64,000 nucleotides of DNA from assembly GCF_036186745.1 (NCBI RefSeq), contig NZ_CP108086.1, forward strand, positions 2,418,001 to 2,482,000. The letters run 5' to 3'. Both the position numbers and the translations under genes were made by a program. This DNA is from Microbispora hainanensis. GTDB taxonomy: Bacteria > Actinomycetota > Actinomycetes > Streptosporangiales > Streptosporangiaceae. The notes beneath the pieces were generated by a model. The model had not been told where the DNA came from, ran no database searches, and saw nothing but the letters and a program-made list of their open reading frames with translations. Each line of letters begins with the position of its first letter. The first letter of the stretch is position 1. Below are positions 41,555-49,886 of the stretch, one piece after another.

Positions 41555-42232
41555 GTGGCGAGCGCGAGGGTGAAGGCCAACGGCATCGGGATCGCGTACC
41601 GGACGTACGGTCCGGACGGCGCCCCGCCGCTGATCCTGCTGCACGGTCTGGGCGAGGGCATGGCCGGCTGGGACGGCGTGGCCGGCGCGCTGGCCGTCGG
41701 CCGGCACGTGTACGCCCTGGACCTGCGCGGTCACGGCGCCAGCGACTGGCCGGGGGACTACGGCCTGGAACTCATGCGCGACGACGTCCTCGCCTTCCTC
41801 GACGCGCTGTCGCTCGACCCGGTCGACGTGATCGGGCACTCCATGGGCGGCGTCGTCGCCTACCTGCTCGCGGCGGAGCGGCCGGGCCGGGTGCGGACAC
41901 TGGTCCTGGAGGACGTCCCGCTCCCGGTGCCGCGTGTCCCGCCCCCGCTCGTACGGCCGGAGGGGCCGCTGTCGTTCGACTGGGCCATGGTCGAGGCGAT
42001 CAGGCCGCAGATCGACGAGCCCGACCCGGCCTGGCTGGAGCGGCTGGGCCGGATCACCGCCCGCACGCTCGTGATCGGCGGCGGGCCGGACAGCCACATC
42101 CCGCAGGACCGGGTCGCCGAGATGGCCCGCCGCATCCCCGGCGCCGTGCACGTCACGATCCCGGCCGGGCATCTGGTGCACGAGACCGCCCCCGACGCCT
42201 TCGTCCGCGAGGTCACGGCCTTCCTCGGTTAG
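41555..42232 (+). CDS. Alpha/beta hydrolase
   Basis: A 225-residue alpha/beta hydrolase. LILLHGLGEGMAGWDGVA contains the oxyanion HG, YALDLRGHGAS the next strand, VIGHSMGGVVAYLLA the nucleophile elbow (Ser in GHSMGG), and GHLVHETAPDAF the catalytic His; Asp is probably in GGGPDSHIP. It lacks a long cap, so it is a compact esterase/lipase-like enzyme of unknown substrate. GTG 41555 with a -10 box 6 nt away. The 3' end is duplicated in tandem across the stop codon. Confidence 0.9.
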   Translation: MASARVKANGIGIAYRTYGPDGAPPLILLHGLGEGMAGWDGVAGALAVGRHVYALDLRGHGASDWPGDYGLELMRDDVLAFLDALSLDPVDVIGHSMGGVVAYLLAAERPGRVRTLVLEDVPLPVPRVPPPLVRPEGPLSFDWAMVEAIRPQIDEPDPAWLERLGRITARTLVIGGGPDSHIPQDRVAEMARRIPGAVHVTIPAGHLVHETAPDAFVREVTAFLG

Positions 42233-42255
42233 AGCGAGGTCACGGCCTTCCTTGG
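42207..42255 (+). repeat. 27-bp tandem duplication across a stop codon
   Basis: GCGAGGTCACGGCCTTCCT begins at 42207 and again at 42234 (22 nt matched with one change), so the last eight codons of the hydrolase are repeated just after its TAG. Confidence 0.85.
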
Positions 42256-42298
42256 CCAGACCGGCTGACAGGGCCGGTGGCCCGATCCCGTCGCGGCA

Positions 42299-42319
42299 TA
42301 TACTTCCTTCATGGAAGTA
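42299..42319. promoter_or_regulatory. MarR promoter and operator overlapping the start codon
   Basis: TATACT (42299-42304) is 6 nt before ATG 42311. TACTTCC (42301-42307) and GGAAGTA (42313-42319) form a perfect 7-bp inverted repeat covering the -10 box and the start codon. Confidence 0.7.
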
Positions 42320-42784
42320 ACTAGTTCGGTCTGGACGATCGTACGGGCGTTGCATCGGGCGGCCCAGATACAGCGGCGAGCTGCGGCGGCCTCCGAACCG
42401 GGGCCCGTGGCTCTCGGCCTGTTGAATCTCGCGGCGCAGGGCGGTGTGCGGCCGAGCGCGGCGGCGGCGGAGCTGGATGTTCCGCCGCAGTCGGTGACGC
42501 GGGCGGTCGCGGAGCTGGAACGGCTCGGGTTCGTGCGTCGCGTCGGTGACGCCTCGGACGGACGGTCGTACGCGATCGAGGTGACCGACGCCGGGCGCCG
42601 GGAGCGTGAGCGGTTCCGGGACGAGATGACCGCACGGTTCTCGGCGCATCTCACCGGCTGGGAGCCGGAGGAGATCCGCCGTTTCGCCGACCAGCTCGAC
42701 CGTCTGGTGACCTCGCTCGCCTCGGACGCGCCCGCCCGCCCGGCCACGGAGCGCAAGCCGAACGCGTGGCGGACGTCGTCATGA
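42311..42784 (+). CDS. MarR-family regulator
   Basis: A 157-residue winged-helix regulator of the MarR type. GGVRPSAAAAELDVPPQSVTRAV is the HTH (about residues 43-65) and FVRRVGDASDGRSYAIEVT the wing. The protein ends in an ATGA overlap with the monooxygenase gene, so regulator and enzyme are one transcript. A palindrome over its own promoter implies autorepression, which would also control the monooxygenase; ligand probably the enzyme substrate. Confidence 0.9.
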   Translation: MEVTSSVWTIVRALHRAAQIQRRAAAASEPGPVALGLLNLAAQGGVRPSAAAAELDVPPQSVTRAVAELERLGFVRRVGDASDGRSYAIEVTDAGRRERERFRDEMTARFSAHLTGWEPEEIRRFADQLDRLVTSLASDAPARPATERKPNAWRTSS

Positions 42785-44328
42785 GCGACGTCGATGTGAT
42801 CGTCGTGGGCGCGGGCCTGGCGGGCCTGGCGGCGACCGCGTTCCTGGCCCGGCAGGGGGTGCGGGTGCTGGCCGTCGACCGGCACCCGGGCACCTCGGTG
42901 CATCCGAAGGCGCGGCTGGTGAACGTCCGGTCGATGGAGCTTTATCGCACCCTGGGCATCGAGGCGGAGGTCCGCGCGGCGGGCGAGGCGAACAGCGGGT
43001 TCGAGAACGCCGAGACCCTGGCGGGAGAGTGGGGAACGTGGATCGCGCCCCCGGCCGACGAGGTCGAGGCGGCGGGCCTGAGCCCCACCGTGCCGTACTC
43101 GTGCGACCAGCAGCGTCTCGAACCGATCCTGCTGCGGCGCGCACGAGAGCTGGGGGCGGAGGTCCGGTTCCGCACCACGGCCGTCCTGACGGACATCACC
43201 GCCGACCAGGTGACGGTCGGTTTGCGCGGGGAGGACGGCGAGGAGAGGTTCGTACGCGCCCGGTTCCTCGTCGCCGCGGACGGCGCCCGCAGCGGCATCC
43301 GCGCCCGGCTCGGCATCGCGCTGCGCGGCGAGGAGATCAAGGGGGAGTCGGTCAGCGTGGTCTTCCGCGCCGATCTGGCACCGGCCCTGCGTGGGCGGGA
43401 GGTCAACGCGATCATGTGTCGCGACGCCGGCGCGTTCCTGTTCGCCCGCGGCACCAAGGACGACCGTTCCTGGCAGCTCGGCACCTACCTCCGGCCGGGA
43501 TGGGCCGCGCTGGAGCCCGGCGAGCTGGACGACCGGCTCGTCGAGGTCATCCGGGCGGCGACGGGCCTGCCCCACCTGCGTCCGGTGATGGAGGACACCG
43601 CGCGGTGGACGACCGGCGCCTACGTCGCCGGCCGTTTCCGCGCAGGCCCGGTGTTCCTCGTCGGAGACGCGATCCACGTGATGCCGCCCTACGGCGGCTT
43701 CGGCGGCAACACCGGAGTGCAGGACGCCCACAACCTCGCCTGGAAGATCGCCGCCGTGTGCCGTGGCGATGCCGACGAGACGCTGCTGGACACCTACGAG
43801 CCGGAACGGCGGCCGATCGCCGAGCTGACCGTCGCACAGGCACTCCTGCGTTCCCGCAAGAGGCCCGGACAGGCGCCGCCACCGGAGCAGATCGACGCCG
43901 TCGCGCTCGCGCTCGGCTTCCGATACGGGCACGACTACGGGCACGACGGCGGCGCCCCGGTCGAGGACCCCGCCCGGCCGAGTGGCCGGCCGGGCACCCG
44001 GATGCCGCATGTGCGCCTCGGCGACGGCCGCAGCACGCTCGACCTCCTCGATCCCACCCGCTTCAGCCTCGTCGGCCGCAGCACGGAGCCGGTCGTCCGC
44101 GATCTCGCGGCCCGCCTCGATGAGCTCCGTGAGCTCGTCGCCGCCGTTCCCGTGGCCGCAGTTCCCGTCGACCCCGGCGTCGTCGACCCCGCCCACCGCG
44201 AACGGTGGGACGCGGTGTGGGACCCGGGCGCACTGCTCGTCCGTCCCGACGGCGTCATCGCGGCACGGATCAGGACCCGATCCGAGATGCGCGAGGCGCT
44301 CCTCTCCTGCCTCGGGAGACGTCGCTAG
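42781..44328 (+). CDS. FAD-dependent aromatic monooxygenase
   Basis: A 515-residue flavoprotein of the PheA/MhpA/rifampicin-monooxygenase group. VIVVGAGLAGLAATAFLA is the dinucleotide motif, LVAADGARSGIRARLGI the DG motif, and VGDAIHVMPPYGGFGGNTGV the FAD ribityl site. The C-terminal 110 residues form the thioredoxin-like domain usual in this group. It hydroxylates an aromatic substrate with NAD(P)H and O2, in catabolism or antibiotic inactivation; which one is not decidable. Coupled to the MarR gene and overlapping the convergent sigma gene by 4 bp. Confidence 0.92.
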   Translation: MSDVDVIVVGAGLAGLAATAFLARQGVRVLAVDRHPGTSVHPKARLVNVRSMELYRTLGIEAEVRAAGEANSGFENAETLAGEWGTWIAPPADEVEAAGLSPTVPYSCDQQRLEPILLRRARELGAEVRFRTTAVLTDITADQVTVGLRGEDGEERFVRARFLVAADGARSGIRARLGIALRGEEIKGESVSVVFRADLAPALRGREVNAIMCRDAGAFLFARGTKDDRSWQLGTYLRPGWAALEPGELDDRLVEVIRAATGLPHLRPVMEDTARWTTGAYVAGRFRAGPVFLVGDAIHVMPPYGGFGGNTGVQDAHNLAWKIAAVCRGDADETLLDTYEPERRPIAELTVAQALLRSRKRPGQAPPPEQIDAVALALGFRYGHDYGHDGGAPVEDPARPSGRPGTRMPHVRLGDGRSTLDLLDPTRFSLVGRSTEPVVRDLAARLDELRELVAAVPVAAVPVDPGVVDPAHRERWDAVWDPGALLVRPDGVIAARIRTRSEMREALLSCLGRRR

Positions 44329-45275
44329 ACCATGGGCGGCAGCGAGAAGACGGCGAACAGGGCGGGGTCGCCGAACACGACGTTGCGCGCGACGCGGTCC
44401 CCGTAGATCGTGAGCACCTGGAGCGAGTGGGCCCGGAAGACGCCGTCGCCGCCGTCCACGTAGGCCGCGAGCGCGGGCTGTCCGTTGGCGCGGGTCGGCA
44501 CCATCCGCCAGGGGCCCCGGGCGGCGCAGACCCAGCGGATGAAGTCGCCGAACATCTCCCGCCCGGCGAACCATGACAGGAACGGCGGCATCTCCAGCAC
44601 GGCGTCCTCCCGCAGCAGCCGCTCCAGGGCCTCGACGTCGGCCTTCTCGAACGCCGCGACGTAGCGGTCGAGCAGGTCGCGGCAGGCCGGGTCGTCCGGC
44701 TCGACCAGGTCGTCCTCGGCGGGCGCCACCCGGTCGAGCTGGGCGCGGGCGCGCTGCAGGGCGCTGTTGACCGCGGCGACCGAGGTCTCCAGCAGGCCGG
44801 CGACCTCGCTCGCCCGCCAGGCCAGCACCTCGCGCAGGATGAGCACCGCCCGCTGCCGTGGCGGCAGATGCTGCAGGGCCGCGACGAACGCCAGCCGGAC
44901 CCCGCCCCGCGACGCGACGAGCGCGGCGGGGTCCACCAGCGCGTCGGGAACGGGCTCCAGCCAGGTCACCTCGGGCAGCCGCCGCTGCGGTCCCGCCTCC
45001 GGGTCGTCGCTCGGGCCGGTGAGGCCGGACGGCAGGGCCCTGCGCCCGCGCTGTTCGAGCGCCGTGAGGCAGGCGTTCGTCGCGATGCGGTAGAGCCAGG
45101 TGCGCGGGGAGGCCCGCCGCTCGTCGTAGTCGCCGGACGCCCGCCACGCCCGCAGCATGACCTCCTGCAGCAGGTCCTCCGCGTCGTGCACCGAGCCGAG
45201 CATCCGATAGCAGTGCGTCATCAGCTCACGCCGGTAGGGCCCGGTGATCTGCTCGAACTCCTCGTCACTCCACAT
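44325..45275 (-). CDS. SigX5/SigJ-type ECF sigma factor with SnoaL-like domain
   Basis: A 316-residue sigma factor of the TIGR02960 type. Region 2 is YRMLGSVHDAEDLLQEVMLRAW, region 4 HLPPRQRAVLILREVLAWRA with SVAAVNSALQRARAQL. The C-terminal SnoaL-like extension (about 205-316; LDRYVAAFEKADVEALERLL, FLSWFAGREMFGDFI) is known to modulate activity in place of an anti-sigma factor. GGGAGAA precedes ATG 45275. Divergent from an MFS pump across a spacer with repeated CCGGTA-N2-TACCGG sites. Confidence 0.93.
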   Translation of the reverse strand: MWSDEEFEQITGPYRRELMTHCYRMLGSVHDAEDLLQEVMLRAWRASGDYDERRASPRTWLYRIATNACLTALEQRGRRALPSGLTGPSDDPEAGPQRRLPEVTWLEPVPDALVDPAALVASRGGVRLAFVAALQHLPPRQRAVLILREVLAWRASEVAGLLETSVAAVNSALQRARAQLDRVAPAEDDLVEPDDPACRDLLDRYVAAFEKADVEALERLLREDAVLEMPPFLSWFAGREMFGDFIRWVCAARGPWRMVPTRANGQPALAAYVDGGDGVFRAHSLQVLTIYGDRVARNVVFGDPALFAVFSLPPMV

Positions 45276-45302
45276 GTGTTCTCCCGCGTCGCGTGGCCGT
45301 CA

Positions 45303-45377
45303 CCGGTATCTACCGCCTCGCCGCGCCGGACTCATCGGTCGCCGATGAGTTTTCCGGCCGGCCCCGGTAGGTACCGG
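45303..45377. promoter_or_regulatory. Paired CCGGTA-N2-TACCGG sites flanking a 9-bp hairpin
   Basis: CCGGTA-TC-TACCGC (45303-45316) and CCGGTA-GG-TACCGG (45364-45377) lie symmetrically around ACTCATCGG-TCG-CCGATGAGT (45330-45350), a perfect inverted repeat followed by TTTT. Confidence 0.6.
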
Positions 45378-45402
45378 CGAACCCACTGCGGAAGGACACG
45401 AC

Positions 45403-46821
45403 GTGACAACCAGCCATACCGTCCGCCCCGCGCCGCCCCGTGCCGGGCGGCCCTGGCCGATGCTGGCGGTGCTGCTCGCCGGCCAGTTCATGGGGCTGCT
45501 GGACCTCTACATCGTCAACGTGGCGATCCCCAGGATCGGCGCCGAGCTGGGGGCGTCCGGCGCCGCGCTGCAACTGGTCGTGGGCGGCTACATCATCGCG
45601 TACGCGACCCTGCTCATCACCGGCGCCCGGCTCGGCGAGCTGTACGGCAGGCGCCGCATGTACGTGATCGGGGTCGCCGGATTCACCGGGGGCTCGCTGC
45701 TGTGCGGGCTCGCGCCCGATGCCGGGACGCTGATCGTCTTCAGGTTCGTCCAGGGGGCCGCGGCGGCGGTCATGGTCCCGCAGATCATGAGTGTGATCCA
45801 GACCAGGTTCACGGGCAGGGCCAGGGCCACCGCGCTGAGCGCGTACACCGCGGTGCTCTCGGCCGGTTCGGTCGTCGGGCTGGCGCTGAGCGGGGTGCTG
45901 GTCGGCGCCGACCTGGCCGGCACCGGCTGGCGGCCGGTGTTCCTCGTGAACGTGCCCGTGGGCGTCGTGCTGACGGTCGTGGTGCCCCGGCTGGTGCCCG
46001 CGGACGCGCCGCCGGACCGGCCGCGCGGCTCGCGCCGGCTCGACCTGCGGGGCCTCGCGCTCGCGCTGCCCGCCACGCTGCTGGTCGTGCTCCCGCTCGT
46101 GCTGGGCCGGGAGGCCGGGTGGCCCCTGTGGACGTACGCGTCGATGGCCGCGGGGGTGGTGCTCGCCGCCGTGTTCGTCGTGGCGCAGCGCCGTACGGCG
46201 GCCCGCGGCGGCGACCCGCTGCTGAACCTGGACGTGCTGCGGGCGACCGGCATGCCCTCGGGGCTGACGACGCTGCTGGCCCTGATGGTCGCCTATGGCG
46301 GGTTCCTGTTCACCTTCGCCCTGCATCTGCAGGGCGTGCTCGGGGAGAGCCCGCTGCGTGCCGGGCTCACGTTCCTGCCCATGGCCGCGGCGTTCGGGCT
46401 GGGCAGTTTTCACTGGCGCAGGCTTCCGGGGCGGATCCACCACCTGCTGCCACCGGCCGGGCTGGCGCTCAGCGTCGTCGGCACCGCGGCCCTGGCCGTC
46501 TCGGCGACCGGCGACCCGGTGATGTGGGCCGCGCTGGTGGTGCTCGGCGCGGGGCTGGGCGTCTCGACCAGCCTGCTCACCCACGCCCTGGTCCACGTGC
46601 CGCCCGCCCGCGCCGCCGACGCGAGTGGCCTGCTGACGACGACCATGCAGTTCGGCCAGCTCAGCGGGGTTGCGGTGTTCGGTGCGGTGTTCCTCGCCCT
46701 GGCCGATCCGCCGCGTCCGGAGGCCATGGGCGCGACCGCCTGGTGGCTAGCGCTGGCCGCGGCCGCCGGCGCGGTGAGCGCCGTCGCCCTGGCCCGTGCC
46801 GTACGGGCCCGGCCCGCGTGA
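45403..46821 (+). CDS. MFS drug antiporter (DHA2)
   Basis: A 472-residue, 14-helix DHA2 transporter. LLAGQFMGLLDLYIVNVAIPRI is helix 1 with the D1 motif, LGELYGRRRMYVIG motif A, and SAGSVVGLALSGVLVGADLA in place of motif C. It probably expels a toxic small molecule. GTG 45403 has GGAAGG upstream. Position opposite a SigX5-type sigma factor, with shared repeats between, suggests joint control. Confidence 0.92.
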   Translation: MTTSHTVRPAPPRAGRPWPMLAVLLAGQFMGLLDLYIVNVAIPRIGAELGASGAALQLVVGGYIIAYATLLITGARLGELYGRRRMYVIGVAGFTGGSLLCGLAPDAGTLIVFRFVQGAAAAVMVPQIMSVIQTRFTGRARATALSAYTAVLSAGSVVGLALSGVLVGADLAGTGWRPVFLVNVPVGVVLTVVVPRLVPADAPPDRPRGSRRLDLRGLALALPATLLVVLPLVLGREAGWPLWTYASMAAGVVLAAVFVVAQRRTAARGGDPLLNLDVLRATGMPSGLTTLLALMVAYGGFLFTFALHLQGVLGESPLRAGLTFLPMAAAFGLGSFHWRRLPGRIHHLLPPAGLALSVVGTAALAVSATGDPVMWAALVVLGAGLGVSTSLLTHALVHVPPARAADASGLLTTTMQFGQLSGVAVFGAVFLALADPPRPEAMGATAWWLALAAAAGAVSAVALARAVRARPA

Positions 46822-46926
46822 GGCCAGGTGCCGCGTCCGGCGGCGTTGCGTCCCCTGCGGACGGCCTTTGCCAAGGCGGGGTTACCGTGGGGTGTACGCC
46901 CTGGGGCCCTGGGGGAGTGATCCGTC

Positions 46927-47349
46927 ATGCCTCACGGCCGACAGCTCGCCGACCGCGTGCTGGACGCGGTGAACGCGCATGACCTCGACCGGCTGGCGGC
47001 GTGCTACGACCGGCATGCCGTCCTGGTCACCCCTCTGAGCATGTGCGAGGGGCGCGATCGGATCATCGGCTACTGGAAGGACCTGTTCGGGGGCTTCGTC
47101 GACCTGGCCATGACGGTCTGGAACAGGGTGGAGTACACCGAGCCCGGCTTCAACGAGTGGATGATGACGGGCACGCACACCGGCACCATCGCGCTGCCGG
47201 ACGTCGTCGCGGACGCGAGCGGCCGGCGGATCACCCTGCGCGGCTGCGGGGTGTTCCACACGAAGAACGGCCTCGTGGCCACCCATCGGCACTATTTCGA
47301 CCTGCTGGAGCTGTACTGCCAGCTCGGATTCTCGCTCGACATCGACTAG
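46927..47349 (+). CDS. SnoaL-like (NTF2-fold) protein
   Basis: A 140-residue NTF2-superfamily protein: ADRVLDAVNAHDLDRLAACYDRHAVLVTP is the typical first helix-strand unit, and THTGTIALPDVVADASGRRI with GVFHTKNGLVATHRHYFDLL completes the cone. Members are isomerases, hydrolases or ligand binders; no specific role is visible. ATG 46927 has GGGGGAG upstream. The MBL gene follows after 72 nt. Confidence 0.87.
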   Translation: MPHGRQLADRVLDAVNAHDLDRLAACYDRHAVLVTPLSMCEGRDRIIGYWKDLFGGFVDLAMTVWNRVEYTEPGFNEWMMTGTHTGTIALPDVVADASGRRITLRGCGVFHTKNGLVATHRHYFDLLELYCQLGFSLDID

Positions 47350-47421
47350 CTAACCTCACCCCGCTTTCGGGTGATTTGTGGTGGTTTACGTAGCCTGGAA
47401 GCCTGGGAGAGGGGAGGCGTC

Positions 47422-48267
47422 ATGCCCGATCCAGCGGACGCGACCGTGTTCTTCGTGGGAAACGCCACCATGATCATCCGTTCTCACGGTTTCACCGTGC
47501 TGACGGATCCGAACTTCCTGCACCAGGGGCAGCGGGCCCATCTCGGCTGGGGGCTGAGCACCCGTCGCCGTACGGAGCCGGCGATGGAGATCACGGAGCT
47601 CCCGCCGCTGGACCTGGTCGTGCTGTCGCACATGCACGGCGACCACTGGGACAGGATCGCCAGGAAAGGCCTCGACAAGGACCTGCCGATCGTCACCACC
47701 CGACACGCGGCGGCCCGGCTGCGCCGCCAGGGTTTCGTCCGCGCCATCGGCCTGGAGCCGTGGGAGTATCACCACGAGCGCCACGGGGACGGCACGCTCA
47801 CCGTGACGGCCACGCCCGCCCGGCACGCGCCGGGCCCGGTGAACTCGATGATGCCGCCGGTGATGGGAAGTGTGCTCGACTTCGCGCACGCGGGCGAGGT
47901 CGATCTGCGCCTGCACATCAGCGGCGACACGATCATGGACGAGTGCCTGTCGGAGATCCCGCGCCGCTTCCCCGACATCGACGTCGGCATCCTGCACCTC
48001 GGCGGCACGCGGATCCTCGGCGTCACCGTGACCATGGACGGCGCCCAGGGGGTGGAGTGGCTCGGGCTGATGCAGCCGGAGTCGGCCCTGCCCGTCCACT
48101 ACGACGACTACGCGGCGTTCGCCTCCCCGCTCAAGGACTTCCAGCAGCACGTCCGGCGAGCGGGGCTGTCGCACATGGTCCACTACCTCATGCGCGGCGA
48201 GACCTACCGCCTGCCCGTACGGAAGGCCGGCGTACGCCCGCACCGCCCGGTCGTCGGGCCCGGCTGA
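47422..48267 (+). CDS. MBL-fold metallohydrolase (UlaG-like)
   Basis: A 281-residue metallo-beta-lactamase-fold protein of the UlaG/RomA type. FFVGNATMIIRSHGFTVLTDP is the first strand block, VVLSHMHGDHWD the H-x-H-x-D-H metal motif, and RLHISGDTIMD supplies the later Asp; ALPVHYDDYAAF holds the last His. The substrate is unknown; relatives cleave sugar lactones or phosphodiesters. ATG 47422 has GGGAGG upstream; the longer frame is not needed. A double hairpin lies after the stop. Confidence 0.9.
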   Translation: MPDPADATVFFVGNATMIIRSHGFTVLTDPNFLHQGQRAHLGWGLSTRRRTEPAMEITELPPLDLVVLSHMHGDHWDRIARKGLDKDLPIVTTRHAAARLRRQGFVRAIGLEPWEYHHERHGDGTLTVTATPARHAPGPVNSMMPPVMGSVLDFAHAGEVDLRLHISGDTIMDECLSEIPRRFPDIDVGILHLGGTRILGVTVTMDGAQGVEWLGLMQPESALPVHYDDYAAFASPLKDFQQHVRRAGLSHMVHYLMRGETYRLPVRKAGVRPHRPVVGPG

Positions 48268-48289
48268 CCGCACCGGGGACCTTCGAGGA

Positions 48290-48322
48290 CTCACCACGCG
48301 GTGAGAACGCCGCCGCGGCGTT
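48290..48322. terminator. Bidirectional double hairpin
   Basis: CTCACC-ACGC-GGTGAG (48290-48305) is followed directly by AACGCCGC-C-GCGGCGTT (48306-48322), both perfect, between the convergent MBL and rhodanese genes. Confidence 0.6.
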
Positions 48323-48351
48323 GTCCTGCCCCGGCCGTACGGACCTCGCGA

Positions 48352-49164
48352 TCAGGCGGAGTGGCTCTCCTTCGGAGTGGCGGGATCGGCGCTCCACTCC
48401 GACCACGAGCCGTCGTAGACGGTGAGCCGATCGAACCCGATCTCGCGGAGGGCCAGGAAGGCGGCGCTGGCGGAGACCCCGCCACCGCAGTAGAGGATCG
48501 TGGGCCGGTCCCGTACGATGCCGGCCCGCTCGGCGAGCTCCGCGATCTCGGACGGGGCGCGCAGGAGGCCGCCGTCGGCGAAGAGGGCCGGCGCCGGGAA
48601 CCTGACCGCGCCGGGGATGTGGGCGCCGGCCGCCCGGTAGGTCTCGTCCATCCGGCAGTCGGCGATCGTGACGTCCCCCGTGCCGAGGGCCGCGAGCACG
48701 TCGTGCTTGGTGACCCGCAGGTCCCGGGGTCCGGGCACGGGGTACGTACGAGGCTCGGGCGCGGGCACCTCGGCGGTGACCGGCCGGTCCTCGCGCAGCC
48801 ACGCGGGCAGCCCGCCGTCGAGGACGTGGGCGTCGGCGTGCCCGTACTGGCGAAGCGCCCACACCAGCCGTGCCGCCATGTAGATCGTGCCGTCGTCGTA
48901 GGCGACCACGGTCGTGTCCGGCCCGATGCCCGCGGCCCCGAGCACGCGGGCGAACGCCTCCGGCGTGGCGAGCTGGCCCTCGACCGGGTCGTCCTCGTCC
49001 GACAGGTCGCGCAGCCAGCTCAGGTAGACGGCGCCGGGGATGTGGCCGTCCGCGTAGGCGCGCGCGCCCGCCTCCGGGTCGTCGAGCCGCCACCGTACGT
49101 CGACGATCCGGACACCCGGGTCGGTCAGCCGGGCCGCGAGCTCGGCGGTGCCGATGAACGTCAT
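48352..49164 (-). CDS. Thiosulfate/3-mercaptopyruvate sulfurtransferase (tandem rhodanese)
   Basis: A 270-residue two-domain rhodanese. The catalytic cysteine is C226 in LYCGGGVSAS (C-terminal domain); the N-terminal domain has Asp at the equivalent place (VVAYDDGTIYMA) and is inactive, as usual. Last gene of the molybdenum hydroxylase-ABC run; its start overlaps the livF-like stop (ATGA), so it is co-translated. It could supply sulfur for the sulfido ligand of the hydroxylase cofactor or handle a sulfur product; both are inference. Confidence 0.92.
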   Translation of the reverse strand: MTFIGTAELAARLTDPGVRIVDVRWRLDDPEAGARAYADGHIPGAVYLSWLRDLSDEDDPVEGQLATPEAFARVLGAAGIGPDTTVVAYDDGTIYMAARLVWALRQYGHADAHVLDGGLPAWLREDRPVTAEVPAPEPRTYPVPGPRDLRVTKHDVLAALGTGDVTIADCRMDETYRAAGAHIPGAVRFPAPALFADGGLLRAPSEIAELAERAGIVRDRPTILYCGGGVSASAAFLALREIGFDRLTVYDGSWSEWSADPATPKESHSA

Positions 49165-49886
49165 GATCGCTCCTTTGTGCCGAGATAGATGTCGCGGACG
49201 CGAGTGGAGGAGGACAGGTCGGCGGCCGGGCCGGATTCGGCGATGCGGCCGGTCTCCAGCACGTAGGCGTGGTCGGCGAGGTCCAGCGCGAGCTTGGCGT
49301 TCTGCTCGACCAGCAGGATGGTGTGGCCCTCGTCGCGCAGCCGGGCCAGCGCCTGGTAGATCCGCGTGACGAGCTTGGGCGACAGGCCCATCGACGGCTC
49401 GTCGAGGATCAGCAGGGTCGGCCGGGCCATGAGCGCCCGGCCGATGGCGAGCATCTGCTGCTGGCCGCCGGACAGCAGCCCGGCCGGGGCGTCCAGCCGG
49501 TCGGCGAGCTCCGGGAAGGTGCCGAGCACCCGGTCCAGCTCGTCGTCGCTCCGCCAGCTCCGGGGGCGGGTCGCCGCTCCCATGCGCAGGTTGTCGCGGA
49601 CCGACAGCCGGGCGAAGACGCGCCGCCCCTCGGGCACGTACGCGATGCCGAACCCGGCCATCTTGTGCGCCTCGTGCCTGCTCACGTCGGTGTCGCCGAC
49701 CTTCACCACGCCGGAGCGGTCCGCCTGCAGCCCGAGCAGGCCCCGGATGGTGGTGGTCTTGCCCGCGCCGTTGGCTCCCAGCAGGCAGGTGACCCGGCCG
49801 GTGGCGGCCTCGAACGAGACGCCGTGGACCACCTCGATGCGGCCGTAGGCGACACGCAGGTCGCGGATGGTGAGCGCGGCCGTCAT
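49161..49886 (-). CDS. livF: Branched-chain-type ABC transporter ATPase LivF
   Basis: A 241-residue ATPase of the HAAT importer family. Walker A LLGANGAGKTTTI, signature LLSGGQQQMLAIGRALM, Walker B LLILDEPSMGL. AYVPEGRRVFARLSVRDNL is characteristic of LivF. It pairs with the LivG protein to power uptake through LivH/LivM. ATGA overlaps on both sides. The symbol follows family resemblance; the substrate need not be a branched-chain amino acid, given the operon content. Confidence 0.94.
   Translation of the reverse strand: MTAALTIRDLRVAYGRIEVVHGVSFEAATGRVTCLLGANGAGKTTTIRGLLGLQADRSGVVKVGDTDVSRHEAHKMAGFGIAYVPEGRRVFARLSVRDNLRMGAATRPRSWRSDDELDRVLGTFPELADRLDAPAGLLSGGQQQMLAIGRALMARPTLLILDEPSMGLSPKLVTRIYQALARLRDEGHTILLVEQNAKLALDLADHAYVLETGRIAESGPAADLSSSTRVRDIYLGTKERS

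Noticed and set aside
42229-45147. 972-codon minus-strand frame
   Set aside because: Covers the antisense of MarR and monooxygenase genes and an alternate frame of the sigma gene; no domain is recognisable.
47371-47421. Upstream extension of the UlaG-like gene
   Set aside because: GGGAGG at the right distance supports ATG 47422, and the added residues are not part of the fold.
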